From NCBI GenBank assembly GCA_022009995.1, contig CP091734.1, forward strand, positions 1,364,001-1,428,000: 64,000 nucleotides of DNA, given 5' to 3'. Below are positions 27,288 to 38,114 of this stretch, one piece after another. This stretch comes from Clostridiales bacterium. Its GTDB lineage: Bacteria; Bacillota; Clostridia; Christensenellales; CAG-917. The notes beneath the pieces were generated by a model, which worked only from the letters and a program-made list of their open reading frames with translations, was not told where the DNA came from and made no database searches. Position 1 is the stretch's first letter; each line of letters opens with the position of its first letter. The position numbers were made by a program, and so were the translations under genes.

Positions 27288-28302
27288 ATGATTGAAGCCA
27301 TCGAAAGGTTAAAGTCCGACGGCGTCGCGCTCATAAACGACGCGAAAACGCTCAACGACGTAAACAACGTGAAAGTGAAAATCTTTGGCAAAAACGGCGA
27401 TTTCACAATCGCTATGCGCGGTCTGAAAGACGTCCCGCGCGAACAAAAGCCCGAAGTGGGCAAAATGTTCAACGACGTGAAAGTCATGCTTGAAGGTCGT
27501 ATTGCAGAAAAAGAAGCAGAGTTTAAGGAAATCGAAAAACAAGCGCGCATTAAAAGCGAATATATCGACGTCACGCTTCCCGGAAAAACGGAACTCGGGG
27601 CGTTGCATCCTTTGACGGAAGTCAAAAACCAGATTCTCGATACGTTTATCGGGCTCGGGTTCGAGGTCAAGGAAGGTCCGGAAATCGAAAGCGATTACTT
27701 TAACTTCCAACTTCTCAACATTCCGAAGGATCACCCCGCGCGCGATATGCAGGATTCATTCTATATCACCGACAATTTCCTGCTTCGTACGCACACAAGC
27801 CCGATGCAGGCTCGCACGATGACCACCGAAACCGCCTATTCGTATCGTCGTTCCCGGCAAAGTTTACAGAAACGACGACGACGCGACGCACAGCCCGATG
27901 TTCCAGCAGGTCGAAGGGCTTGTCATCGACAAACATATCACGCTTTGCGACTTAAAAGGCGCGCTCGAAGTCTTTGCGAAGAAACTTTTTGACGAAAAAA
28001 CGAAAGTTCGTTTCCGTCCAAGTTACTTCCCGTTTACGGAGCCGTCCGTCGAAGTCGACGTGTCGTGCAGTATCTGCCACGGTAAAGGTTGCCGCGTTTG
28101 CAAGGGCACGGGCTGGATTGAAATCCTCGGCGCGGGCATCGTAAATCCCGCGGTACTCGAAGCATGCGGCATCAACAGCAAGGAATACAGCGGCTACGCA
28201 TTCGGTTTCGGTATCGAACGTATCGCAATGATTAAATACGGTATCCCCGATATTCGTCTTTTCTTTGAAAACGACAAACGCTTTTTAGAGCAATATAAGT
28301 AG
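27288..28302 (+). CDS. pheS: Phenylalanyl-tRNA synthetase alpha subunit (frameshifted near 27826)
   Basis: Catalytic subunit of the alpha2-beta2 synthetase. About 338 residues: N-terminal coiled coil, class II motif 1 region (HPLTEVKNQILDTFIGLGF), then after the break motif 2 (GKVYRNDDDATHSPMFQQVEGL) and motif 3 (GFGIERIAMIKYGI). The break near 27826 is repaired by two As in GAAACC, giving TEKPPIRIVVPGKVYRND. AAGGAG precedes the ATG; pheT follows by 10 bp. Confidence 0.94.
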
Positions 28303-28312
28303 GAGATTTTTT

Positions 28313-30715
28313 ATGAAAGCACCAATAAGTTGGTTACAAGATTTTGTTAAAATAGATATACCTGCCGAAGCGCTTGCGGACAAACTCGTACACGCGGGTT
28401 TCGAGGTCGAAGAAATTATCCGCGAGGCGGACGCAATCAAAAACGTCGTTACGGGACGCGTGCTCGCAATGGAACGCCACCCCAATTCCGACCACCTCTG
28501 GATTTGCCAGATCAACGTCAAAACCGCAACTTTGCAAATCGTTACCGGCGCGCAGAACGTGCAGGTCGGCGATATCGTTCCCGTCGCGCTTGACGGGGCG
28601 GTTCTTCCCGACGGAAAACGTATTTTCAACGGGGAACTTCGCGGCGTGAAATCGCTCGGAATGCTTTGCGGCGGCAGTGAACTCGGTCTGACCGACGCCG
28701 ATTACGAAGGCGCGGACGTCGACGGCATTCTTATTTTGAAACCCGACACGAAAGTCGGCGTCGACATCAACGAAATTCTCGGCCGCACCGACGTTATTCT
28801 GGACGTTTCGGTCACGGCAAACCGTCCCGACTGCAACAGTATATGGGGTATCGCGCGTGAAGTCGGCGCAGTCCTTCACAAAACCGTGAAAGCACCCGTC
28901 ACAAGTTACACCGCAACGCCCGAACGTATCTTTAATTTGCTGGACGTTCAGGTTGCCGACGCAGACCTTTGCCCGCGTTATATGGCAAAAGCCGTCAAAA
29001 ACATCAAAATTTGCGAAAGTCCCAAAATCATTAAGGACAGACTTCGCGCGGTCGGCATCAAACCCATCAACAATATCGTCGATATCACAAACTATATTCT
29101 TATCGAACTCGGTCAGCCGATGCACGCCTTCGATTACGAAAAAATCGCAGGTCATCGCATTGTCGTCCGTCGCGCGGAAGAAGGCGAAACTATCACCACG
29201 CTCGACAACACGACGCATAACCTCGACAACGACGTCCTTGTCATCGCCGACGCCGAAAAACCTTTGGCTGTCGCGGGCATTATGGGCGGTCTTGACAGCG
29301 GCATTTCCGACGATACCCACACCATTATCTTTGAAAGCGCGAAATTCGCACGCGATAACGTGCGTCGCACTTCAAGAAAACTTAACCTTAAAAGCGACAG
29401 CAGCGCAAGATTTGAAAAAGGCATCGACTTTTTAAGTCAGGCAATCGCAATCGACCGCGCTTTGACGCTCATTCAGACGAACGGCTGGGGCACGATTATC
29501 TCGGGTACGATCGACACGAATATGAACGCGGTCAAACCCCGCACGCTCACTGTGCAGTATAAGAAAATCAACAATATTCTGGGCATTAAGGTTCCCACCG
29601 AAAAAATGGTTGAGATTCTGAACTCGTTGCAAATCAAAACCGTCGTGAAGGGCAAACGCCTTGAATGCCAGATTCCCGCATATCGCGAGGATATCGAGGG
29701 CGCAAACGACCTTGCGGAAGAAATCATTCGTCTGTACGGCTACAATAAAATCAAGTCGACCTTGTTTGCTGACGCTTCAAAGCAAACTATGGGCGGCCGC
29801 GACGCGTTCAGAACGAAAGAAGATTTGCTTAAACGTATTCTTACCGCAAAAGGCGCGAACGAAATCATTACTTACAGTTTCATCTCGCCAAAGACGTTCG
29901 ATATTCTTCGTCTTCCGAAAAACGACGCGCTGAGAAACGCTATTCCCATTCTCAACCCGCTTGGCGAAGACGTCAGCATTATGCGTACGACTCTTGTCGG
30001 CAGCATGCTTTCGATAATCGGCAGCAATTTCAGCAAAAACAATAAGGACGGCATTTTCTTTGAAACGTCCAAAGTTTTCGCGCCAAAAGCATTGCCGCTT
30101 AAAGATTTCCCCGTCGAGACCGAAACTTTGTGCGTCGGTATGTACGGCGCGGATTACGATTTCTTTGCGCTCAAAGGATTGCTTGACAGCGTTTTCTCGG
30201 CGTTCAAAATCGACAAAACGACCTACGCCCGCGTGAATAAACCTTATTTGCACGAAGGCAGAAGCGCAGAAATCTTTGTCGGGGACGAGTCGGTCGGTTA
30301 CATCGGCGAGGTTTATCCCGACGTTCAGGAAGCCTATGACATCGACACGCGCGTTTACGTTGCGGAAATCAATCTTGTCAAACTTTTCGCACACGCCGTC
30401 GATCATCGTGAATTCAAAGCGCTTCCGAAATATCCCGCAATTAGCCGCGACCTTGCGCTACTTGTCAAAGACGGCGTTTCGTCCGATCAGGTCGTTGCGG
30501 TTATCAGAAAAGTTACCAACAGAAAACTTCTGGAAAGCGTTGAAATCTTTGACGTTTACAAAGGACAAGGCGTGCCGAAGGGCAATACGTCAATCGCTTT
30601 GACCGTCGTCTTCCGCGCTCCCGACAGGACGCTCACCGACGACGAAGTTCAGGCGGAAATCGACCACGCTTTGAAGAGTATGAAGCGTAAATACAGAGTC
30701 AAACTTCGTGTATGA
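28313..30715 (+). CDS. pheT: Phenylalanyl-tRNA synthetase beta subunit
   Basis: 800 residues, intact. Domains in order: N-terminal MKAPISWLQDFVKI, EMAP/tRNA-binding OB fold (HPNSDHLWICQINV, IVTGAQNVQVGD), B3/B4 editing domain (NRPDCNSIWGIAREV; IVDITNYILIELGQPMHAFD), B5, the catalytic-like core and the C-terminal ferredoxin-type anticodon domain (YPAISRDLALLV). The stop overlaps the next gene by ATGA. Confidence 0.97.
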   Translation: MKAPISWLQDFVKIDIPAEALADKLVHAGFEVEEIIREADAIKNVVTGRVLAMERHPNSDHLWICQINVKTATLQIVTGAQNVQVGDIVPVALDGAVLPDGKRIFNGELRGVKSLGMLCGGSELGLTDADYEGADVDGILILKPDTKVGVDINEILGRTDVILDVSVTANRPDCNSIWGIAREVGAVLHKTVKAPVTSYTATPERIFNLLDVQVADADLCPRYMAKAVKNIKICESPKIIKDRLRAVGIKPINNIVDITNYILIELGQPMHAFDYEKIAGHRIVVRRAEEGETITTLDNTTHNLDNDVLVIADAEKPLAVAGIMGGLDSGISDDTHTIIFESAKFARDNVRRTSRKLNLKSDSSARFEKGIDFLSQAIAIDRALTLIQTNGWGTIISGTIDTNMNAVKPRTLTVQYKKINNILGIKVPTEKMVEILNSLQIKTVVKGKRLECQIPAYREDIEGANDLAEEIIRLYGYNKIKSTLFADASKQTMGGRDAFRTKEDLLKRILTAKGANEIITYSFISPKTFDILRLPKNDALRNAIPILNPLGEDVSIMRTTLVGSMLSIIGSNFSKNNKDGIFFETSKVFAPKALPLKDFPVETETLCVGMYGADYDFFALKGLLDSVFSAFKIDKTTYARVNKPYLHEGRSAEIFVGDESVGYIGEVYPDVQEAYDIDTRVYVAEINLVKLFAHAVDHREFKALPKYPAISRDLALLVKDGVSSDQVVAVIRKVTNRKLLESVEIFDVYKGQGVPKGNTSIALTVVFRAPDRTLTDDEVQAEIDHALKSMKRKYRVKLRV

Positions 30716-32958
30716 TTGAAATTCTTGCTCCGGCAGGTGATTTAATATCGTTAAAATCGGCAATAGCCTCAGATACCGACGCGGTTTATCTGGGGCTATC
30801 CGCGTTTAATGCGAGGATTAAGGCTGAAAACTTTACAACCGAAAACATCAAAGATACGGTGGATTATTGCCACCTTTTCGGCGTGAAAGTTTACGTCACG
30901 ATAAACATCGCCGTGAAAGAGTCGGAGAAGGAAGAACTGAAAAAAATCATTGTCGCGTGCGGACAGGCGAACGTCGACGCCTTCATTATCACGGACATGT
31001 TGGCGCTTGAACTTGCAAAAGAATTTGCGCCGAAAGTCCGCTTGCACGCGTCCACTCAATTCGGCGTATGCAACGCGGAAGGCGCAAAATTTGCCGAAAG
31101 CCTGGGGTTTTCACGCGTTGTATTGTCGCGCGAGGCGACAATCGAAGAAATCAAAAAAATCAAAGCCGAAACAAACTTGGAAATCGAGTATTTCGTGCAC
31201 GGTGCGCTGTGCGTTGCGTTTTCCGGGAAATGTCTTATGTCGTCGTTCATTAACGGCGGCAGCGGAAACAGGGGCAGATGCCTGCAACCGTGCAGATTGT
31301 TTTACACCGAAAAAACGACGGGAAAGCAAGGTTATCTTTTGTCGACATCCGACTTATGCCTTGCCGAAAACTTGAAAGAACTTTATAATGCAGGCGTTTC
31401 GAGTTTCAAAATCGAAGGGCGACTTCGCCGTCCCGAATACGTTTTCAAAACTGTTTCGACTTACAAAAAAATCGTAAAAAACGGGTTTATTGCACAAAAA
31501 AACGATATAAACGCCTTAAAATCCGCTTATAATCGTGGCAACTTCACAAAAGGATATTCCTTTGACGACACGAAAAACATTATGAGCGAAAAGGTTCAAG
31601 GCAACATCGGGCTTTTGGTCGGTAAGGTCGCAAACGTCGATAAGCAAGGTTATGCCGAAATCAGGTTTTTTGACAAAATCTCGGAAGGACAGGGTTACAA
31701 ACTTCTGGACGAAAACGGTTTTGAGAAGTTGGGCGGCGCGTTTCCGAAAGCAAAAAACGGGAAATATCCGATTATCGGCGCAAAGCCCGGATACGAAATA
31801 AGAAAGACTTCGGACGCGGAATTTACCTTTTCGGAAAGGAAAATCCCGGTGAAAGTTAAATACCTTATCGACGAAAACGGGAAGTTTTCAGCGACGTACG
31901 AACATAAAGAGTTTTCGTATACCGTTTCGTCCGATTTTGAAAAAGCGCAGAATAAACCGCTTGACGAGATGACGATAACGGATCCTCTTTCAAAGACGGG
32001 CGACACGTGTTTCGTTGTCGAAAAGGTGAGCGGCAAAATATTATCCGACGTTTTCGCACAAAGAAGCGTGCTGAATTCGTTGCGCCGCGACGCTTTGGAC
32101 GGATTAAAGGAAGAAATATTAAAATCGTATAAATTTGCGAAAAATGACGAAAAACCGCGTGAAACTATTATAAAAAACCGCAAAAATTATAATAATCTCA
32201 TCGCTGTCGAGGTTCAAAACGAAAATCAACTGTCACGTCGCATAATAAACGAAGCGGACACAATCGTGTTTTTCCCGGACGAGTTTTCGGAAAAATCGGT
32301 ATCGTCGTTTTTAAGTTTTTTGGGCGACAAAAAAGACAAAGCGTACTTGAAACTTACCGTAAACGCGCGTGAAAACGACGTCGCTTTGTATGAAAGTATT
32401 ATTAAAAACACCGGCATTTCGGGCATTTACGCAACGAATCCGTATGGCATATACCTTGCGAGAAAGTATAATCTGAAACTGTTTTCGGGATATGAACTCA
32501 ATATTTTCAACGACGTCGACAAAAACCTTTTGTCCGACGATTTATTTGTCGCGAGCGCGGAACTTACCGAAAAGGAACTTAATGCGTTTTCTTCAACCCC
32601 GTTTGTTTTTGCATACGGATATTTGCCGCTTATGAATCTTTCACACTGCGCGTCGCAACTTCTGACGGGAAAAACCTGCAAAAACTGCGCTTATAAAAAC
32701 GGCTTTACCTACGTCGACCGCAAAAATTACGAATTCAAAATCCTGAGAAATAAGGCGGCAAACTGTTATTTCACGCTGTATAACTCAAAAATTCACGATA
32801 TTTCGTCAAAAGTGAAGCCGAATTCTTTTAATTTATATCTGAATATGTTACAATTATCGCGTGACGAAGCGGACTGCGTATTCGCCGCGTTTAAGGATAA
32901 TTTATCCTTAACGACTCGTGACAAAACCAACGGACATTTTATAAACGGTGTGTTATGA
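30712..32958 (+). CDS. Peptidase U32 family protein with C-terminal DUF3656-like region
   Basis: 748 residues. The N-terminal ~290 residues are a U32 domain (EILAPAGDLISLKSAI, ASTQFGVCNAEGAKFAESLG) with the family signature EYFVHGALCVAFSGKCLMSS and the cysteine cluster GNRGRCLQPCR. The long C-terminal half with a CKNCAYK motif matches the large clostridial U32 proteins. Relatives act in ribosomal RNA or tRNA hydroxylation (RlhA, TrhP) rather than proteolysis, and its location among tRNA genes fits that reading. The start overlaps the pheT stop, and the stop overlaps mutS2 (ATGA-type). Confidence 0.9.
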   Translation: MIEILAPAGDLISLKSAIASDTDAVYLGLSAFNARIKAENFTTENIKDTVDYCHLFGVKVYVTINIAVKESEKEELKKIIVACGQANVDAFIITDMLALELAKEFAPKVRLHASTQFGVCNAEGAKFAESLGFSRVVLSREATIEEIKKIKAETNLEIEYFVHGALCVAFSGKCLMSSFINGGSGNRGRCLQPCRLFYTEKTTGKQGYLLSTSDLCLAENLKELYNAGVSSFKIEGRLRRPEYVFKTVSTYKKIVKNGFIAQKNDINALKSAYNRGNFTKGYSFDDTKNIMSEKVQGNIGLLVGKVANVDKQGYAEIRFFDKISEGQGYKLLDENGFEKLGGAFPKAKNGKYPIIGAKPGYEIRKTSDAEFTFSERKIPVKVKYLIDENGKFSATYEHKEFSYTVSSDFEKAQNKPLDEMTITDPLSKTGDTCFVVEKVSGKILSDVFAQRSVLNSLRRDALDGLKEEILKSYKFAKNDEKPRETIIKNRKNYNNLIAVEVQNENQLSRRIINEADTIVFFPDEFSEKSVSSFLSFLGDKKDKAYLKLTVNARENDVALYESIIKNTGISGIYATNPYGIYLARKYNLKLFSGYELNIFNDVDKNLLSDDLFVASAELTEKELNAFSSTPFVFAYGYLPLMNLSHCASQLLTGKTCKNCAYKNGFTYVDRKNYEFKILRNKAANCYFTLYNSKIHDISSKVKPNSFNLYLNMLQLSRDEADCVFAAFKDNLSLTTRDKTNGHFINGVL

Positions 32959-35309
32959 ACGCTGAAAAAGCCTTAAAAACATTGGAATATCAAAAGATTC
33001 TGGATATGCTGAAAACGCACGTCTCGTCCGAGCGCGCAAGGGAACTTGCCGACGAAACGCGACCGACCGACGACAAAAACCTTGCAGAGTCTTGGCTTAC
33101 CGAAACGTTTGAGGCAGACAAAATCCTGTACGAGCAGTCGTTGGACCCGAATTTCGCAATCGACAATATCGTAACGTCTTTGGAGCGCACGAGAAAACTT
33201 TCAAATCTCACGATGGCGGAACTTCTGAAAATTGCCCGCGTGCTGAAAGTGTCAAGGATCCTTAAAAATACTTTGTCACGCGCAATCGACGCCGACGTAA
33301 TAAAAGGATACTCGTTCGGGCTTTTCACAAATCTTCCTCTCGAAGAAAGAATCGACAAAAGCATAATTTCCGACACCGAAATGAGCGACGACGCAAGCCC
33401 CGCGCTTCGTCAGATCCGCATCAAAATCAGGCGCACCAACGAAAATGTCAAACTTAAACTGCAAAGTTACGTCACGCAGGGCAAATACCAGAAATATTTG
33501 CAGGACAACATCGTCACGATGCGCGGCGACAGATACGTTATCCCCGTTAAGTCGGAGTTCAAGGGCGCGATGCAAGGACTTGTGCACGATCAATCGGCGT
33601 CCGGGCAAACGCTTTTTATTGAGCCGCTTGCCGTTGTCGAACTTAATAACGAACTGAAAACCCTTCTTATCGAAGAACAGCAGGAAATCGAAAAAATTCT
33701 TACCGACCTTACGGCTTCGGTGCGCGGCGACGTCAACGAAATCCTTAACAATTACGAAATCATCGCGCGGCTTGACCTGATTTTCGCAAGGGCAAAACTC
33801 GCAAGGTCGATGAAGGCGATTATGCCCAAATCAACGATAAAGGTTATATAAATATCGTTGCCGGCAGGCATCCGCTAATCGACAAAAACAAGGTGAAACC
33901 CATCACGATATATCTTGGAAAAGACTTTGACGTGATGCTTATCACCGGTCCGAACGCGGGCGGCAAAACCGTAACGCTCAAACTTGTGGGGATTCTGGAA
34001 GTCATGGCGCTTTCGGGTATGTTTATTCCCGCGGGCGCGGACAGTGAAATCTCGACGTTTTCAAACATTTTCACGGATATCGGCGACGAACAATCCATCG
34101 AGCAATCTTTGTCGACGTTTTCGGGACACCTTAAAAACATCGTGTCGTTTATAAACGATATCACGCCCGACTCGCTTTTGCTTCTGGACGAACTCGGCGC
34201 GGGCACAGACCCCGCGGAAGGCAGCGCGCTTGCCGTCGCAATCACGAAAGAAATCAAAAAAGTCGGCGCGAAAGCGGTTATCACGTCGCACTTCAACGCG
34301 CTTAAAGAATACGCGGTCAGCACCGAGGGCGTGGGTTCCAGCAGTATGGACTTCAACGTAAACACGTTCGAGCCGCTTTATCGGCTTATCATCGGCTCAA
34401 CGGGAACGTCCAACGCGATACAGATCGCAAGGCGGCTCGGGCTCAAAAAGGAAATCGTCGACGATGCGGATTCAATGCTCAGCGAAGAATCAAAATCGTT
34501 CGACAAAGTCTTAATGTCCGCGGAAAAAGCGCGAAAATCCGCCGAAGAATTGACCGAACAGGCAAAAATCCACAAAATAGAAGCGGAAAAAGAACTCAAA
34601 CGTGCAGGACGAACTTAAAAAACTGCGCGATAACAACGAAAAACTTAACGAACAAATCAGAAAAGATACCAAAAAACTTATCGAATCCAGCGTGAGCGAG
34701 GCGAACGATATCATCGACGAGCTGAAAGAACTTTTGAATAAGCCCGACGAACAGGCGCTTTTCGAGGCAAGAAAACTCAAAAAACGCCTTGAAAACATGT
34801 CCGCCGAGTACGAAGAAAACGACATCAACGCCGAATACGATCAAAATCTTAATTTTATCGGCGGCGAAATCAAAGTCGGCGACGAAGTTTACGTCGATAC
34901 GCTCGACAAAGTCGGTAAGGTTACCGCCGTCAACAAAAACGGCGAATACGAAATAATGCTCGGCGCGGTAAAAACCAAAGTTAAGGCAAAGAATTGCAAG
35001 CGACTTGCGCCGACAAAATCGAAATCTGGGCGCGTGAGCGTGTCGAAAGCGTTCTCGAACGCACAAATAAAAACCGAAATAAACCTTCTCGGGAAAACCG
35101 TAAACGAGGCGATTTTTGAACTCGATCCGTTTTTGTATCAGGCGTCGGAAGCAAACGTTCCCGAAGTCCGCGTCGTACACGGCAAGGGCACGGGCGCGTT
35201 GAGAAAGGGCGTACAGGCATATTTAAAAGGTCATCCTTGCGTCAAGGAATTCCGCGACGGCGTTTATGGTGAAGGCGATAACGGCGTTACCATGGTGAAA
35301 ATCAAATGA
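32955..35309 (+). CDS. mutS2: Endonuclease MutS2 (frameshifted near 33830 and 34598)
   Basis: Homologue of MutS that suppresses recombination and acts on stalled ribosomes or branched DNA. About 785 residues: the clamp/lever region, Walker A GPNAGGKTV, signature STFSGHLKNIV and Walker B LLLDELGAGTDP, a coiled coil, then a C-terminal Smr nuclease domain (INLLGKTVNEAIFELD; VHGKGTGALRKGV). In the Smr N-motif the usual LDLxG reads INLLG. One A restores the frame at 33830 (PKINDKGYIN) and two As at 34598 (ELKNVQDELKK). Confidence 0.94.
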
Positions 35310-35800
35310 TGCCCGAATTTTTCTCGGAAACCGAAACGAACACAGGTGCGACCGAGGCGAAAAAAGTAAAAAAACTTTTGTTCCTGTCATACGCGTTAAA
35401 AGTCGCGTCGCTTTTATTCGTGGTACTCAGCGCGGTTTTCTCGCCTTATTATCTGATAGGATTCGCGATTTTTGTGATGTCAGGCATCGCGATGAAACAA
35501 TCCGTGCTTGAAAGAACCGCAAGTTTTGAATACTTTTTTGTCCGCGACACGCTGAAAATTACGGCTTTTTCAAACTTCGGAAAGAAAAAGTATGAGATTT
35601 CGATACCCATAAACGATATCGTGAGCATTGAACGGGAATTTGAACGAATTCCTGAAAAAACCGACGTTTTTGCCGCACCGGAGGGCAAACGTATTATAAA
35701 AATCCGCTTTATTGAGAATAGTTTGACGAGAAATTTGTATTTTTCGCCTTGCTTGTATCTTGAAGCACTTATACGGAACAGGAAAAATGATTTACTTTGA
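35306..35800 (+). CDS. Small membrane protein of unknown function
   Basis: 164 residues with two adjacent helices (about 27-45 and 49-64) and a C-terminal soluble beta-rich domain (KYEISIPINDIVSIERE, KRIIKIRFIENS) that looks like a PH-type membrane-associated fold. I do not recognise a named family with confidence. It starts inside the end of mutS2 (overlap of the stop) and its stop lies 14 bases inside the next gene, so it is embedded in the mutS2-desulfurase-thiI operon. Confidence 0.75.
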   Translation: MMPEFFSETETNTGATEAKKVKKLLFLSYALKVASLLFVVLSAVFSPYYLIGFAIFVMSGIAMKQSVLERTASFEYFFVRDTLKITAFSNFGKKKYEISIPINDIVSIEREFERIPEKTDVFAAPEGKRIIKIRFIENSLTRNLYFSPCLYLEALIRNRKNDLL

Positions 35801-36917
35801 CAATGCGGCGACGACGCCGCTCGACGAAATCGCGATCGACGCACTTAAAGAATACGGCGTTGAAAAGTTCTTTAACCCGTCGGCGTTGTACCGCGAAGCA
35901 CTTGAAAACACGAAAACCTTGAACGCCGCGCGCGAAAACATTCTGAAAATCATGCACGGCGACGGCGATTTTATATTCACCGCAAGCGGCACGGAAGCCG
36001 ACAATATGGCGATTTACGGCGTGAAAAAACCGAAAAACGCGCGTATTATCGTGAGCGCAAGCGAGCATTCCGCAATGCTCAACCCCGCAACCGACCTTCT
36101 GAACAAGGGATACGACGTTGTTTTTGCACCGCTGAACCCCGACGGAAGCGTTAATATCGACGAGTTCAAAAAACTTTTGAACAAGGACGTTTGTTTCGTG
36201 TCGATAATGCACGTCAACAACGAAACGGGCGCGGTGAACGATCTTCAAAAAATCGTAAAACTCACGAAATCCGTCGCGCCGAAATCAATCGTCCATTCCG
36301 ACGGCGTGCAGGCGCTTATGAAAGTCAAGGTAAACCTTATGAACCTTGGCGTCGATATGTATTCGGTCAGCGCGCACAAGGTTCACGCACCACGCGGAGT
36401 CGGCGGACTTTACATCAGAAAGGGCGTCAGAATTAACCCGCTTATTCTCGGTGGCGGGCAGGAAAAGGGTTTACGAAGCGCAACTGAAAATCTTGCGGGA
36501 ATCGTCGCTTTTTCAAAAATTCTTGAAAAATACGATAAAATGTTCAACGAAAACGTTGAAAAACGAAAAGTCGTTCTTGATTATCTTCGCCAAAAAATAA
36601 GCGAATCCATGCCCGAACATATTATCGTTTCGCCTGAAAACTCGCCGCATATTCTGATGCTTGCGTTAAAGGGCGTTCGCGGCGAAGTCATGCTGCACAG
36701 CCTTGAAGATTACGGCATTCTTATCGGCGTCGGCAGCGCGTGCAGCAGCAAAAAAGGCATCAATAAATTCCAGTCGCTCTTAAACCTTGACGACGAGCAT
36801 AAGGAAGGCATTATCCGCGTCAGCGTGTCTGAAACGAACACGATCGAAGAATGCGATTTCTTCCTTGAAAAACTGAAATACCTCACGGATAAATTAACCG
36901 ATTATAAAAGGATTTAA
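35787..36917 (+). CDS. Cysteine desulfurase (NifS/IscS family)
   Basis: PLP enzyme mobilising sulfur from cysteine. 376 residues from ATG 35787 (AGGAAAA before it). Hallmarks: MIYFDNAATTPLDE, FTASGTEADNMAIYG, the PLP lysine in SAHKVHAPRGVGGLY, and the active cysteine in GVGSACSSKKG. Directly followed (1 bp) by thiI, so it most likely feeds persulfide to ThiI for 4-thiouridine in tRNA. Confidence 0.95.
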   Translation: MIYFDNAATTPLDEIAIDALKEYGVEKFFNPSALYREALENTKTLNAARENILKIMHGDGDFIFTASGTEADNMAIYGVKKPKNARIIVSASEHSAMLNPATDLLNKGYDVVFAPLNPDGSVNIDEFKKLLNKDVCFVSIMHVNNETGAVNDLQKIVKLTKSVAPKSIVHSDGVQALMKVKVNLMNLGVDMYSVSAHKVHAPRGVGGLYIRKGVRINPLILGGGQEKGLRSATENLAGIVAFSKILEKYDKMFNENVEKRKVVLDYLRQKISESMPEHIIVSPENSPHILMLALKGVRGEVMLHSLEDYGILIGVGSACSSKKGINKFQSLLNLDDEHKEGIIRVSVSETNTIEECDFFLEKLKYLTDKLTDYKRI

Positions 36918-36918
36918 T

Positions 36919-38079
36919 ATGGAAAGAGTCATTCTTTTAAGGTTTTCCGAAATATTTTTGAAGGGAAACAACAGGAAATTTTTTGAAAAAAAACTTATCG
37001 ACAACATCAAAGAAACGCTGAAAAGTTACGAATATCGTTTTTCAACGTCGCAAAACAGATACGTCGTGTCCGATTACGACGTCGACCTTGAAACGGAAAT
37101 CGTCGAAAGGCTGAAAAAAGTATTCGGCATTTATTCGTTGAGCGTCGCAAACAAAGTCAAAACGGATTTTGACGAAATAAGAAAAGCGGCGGTCGATTTG
37201 TTTGACGATACGCCTTTGAAATTTCGCGTGACGGTAAGAAGGGCGGATAAACGCGTCGAAATCCCAAGCCCCGTTATGGCTGCGGAAATCGGCGGCGACA
37301 TTCTGGAAAAATATCCCGAAACGTCGGTGGATCTCACAAACTTTGACAAAGAAGTTTACGTCGATATACGCGAAAACGGATATACTTATATCTTCCTTGA
37401 CAAAATCCACTGCGCCGGCGGCATGCCCGTAGGATCTAGCGGCAAAGCGCTTTGTCTGCTGTCGGGCGGCATCGACAGCCCTGTCGCGGCGTATATGATG
37501 GCAAAACGCGGGCTTCAAATCGACGCGATCCACTTCCACAGCATGCCGTACACGAGCGAGCAGGCAAAAGAAAGTCGTAAGCCTTGCAAAAATCGTTTCC
37601 GCGTACGCGGGACACATTAAACTTCACGTCGTGCCGTTCACCGAAATTCAGGAAAACATACACAAATTCTGCCCGCCCGAATACATGATAACGATTATGC
37701 GCCGCATTATGATGCGTATTTCGGAAAGGCTTGCGATGCAAATCAATGCGGGCGCGCTCGTCACCGGCGAAAGTCTGGGACAAGTCGCGTCGCAAACCAT
37801 GCAAAGCATCACGGTTACCAACAAGGTCATTGAAAGATTGCCCGTATTTCGTCCGCTTATCGGTTTTGACAAGGAAGAAATCGTGAAATTTCAAAACATA
37901 TCGACGCTTTTGAAACGAGTATCCTTCCGTATCAGGATTGCTGCACGATTTTCCTTCCGAAAAACCCCGTGATCCGTCCGAAACTTGAACTTATCGAACG
38001 TGCGGAAAAGGCTCTTGACGTCGAAGGTCTTATTAAAAGGGCGATGGACAATATCGAAGTTATCGAAGTCAAGCATTGA
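36919..38079 (+). CDS. thiI: tRNA 4-thiouridine synthase ThiI (frameshifted near 37573 and 37887)
   Basis: Adenylates and thiolates U8 of tRNA. About 386 residues: ferredoxin-like N-terminus, THUMP domain (RVTVRRADKR, SVDLTNFDKEVYVDIRENGYTYIF), PP-loop SGGIDSPVAAYMM, then GESLGQVASQT and the end DCCTIFLPKNP. There is no rhodanese domain, the normal short form that relies on a dedicated NifS (encoded just upstream). Two As at 37573 (AKEKVVSLAKIV) and one A at 37887 (IVKISKHIDAFE) restore one frame to the stop at 38079. Confidence 0.93.
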
Positions 38080-38114
38080 TTCAGTAATTGCTGAAATCGT
38101 CGATATTTATGTCG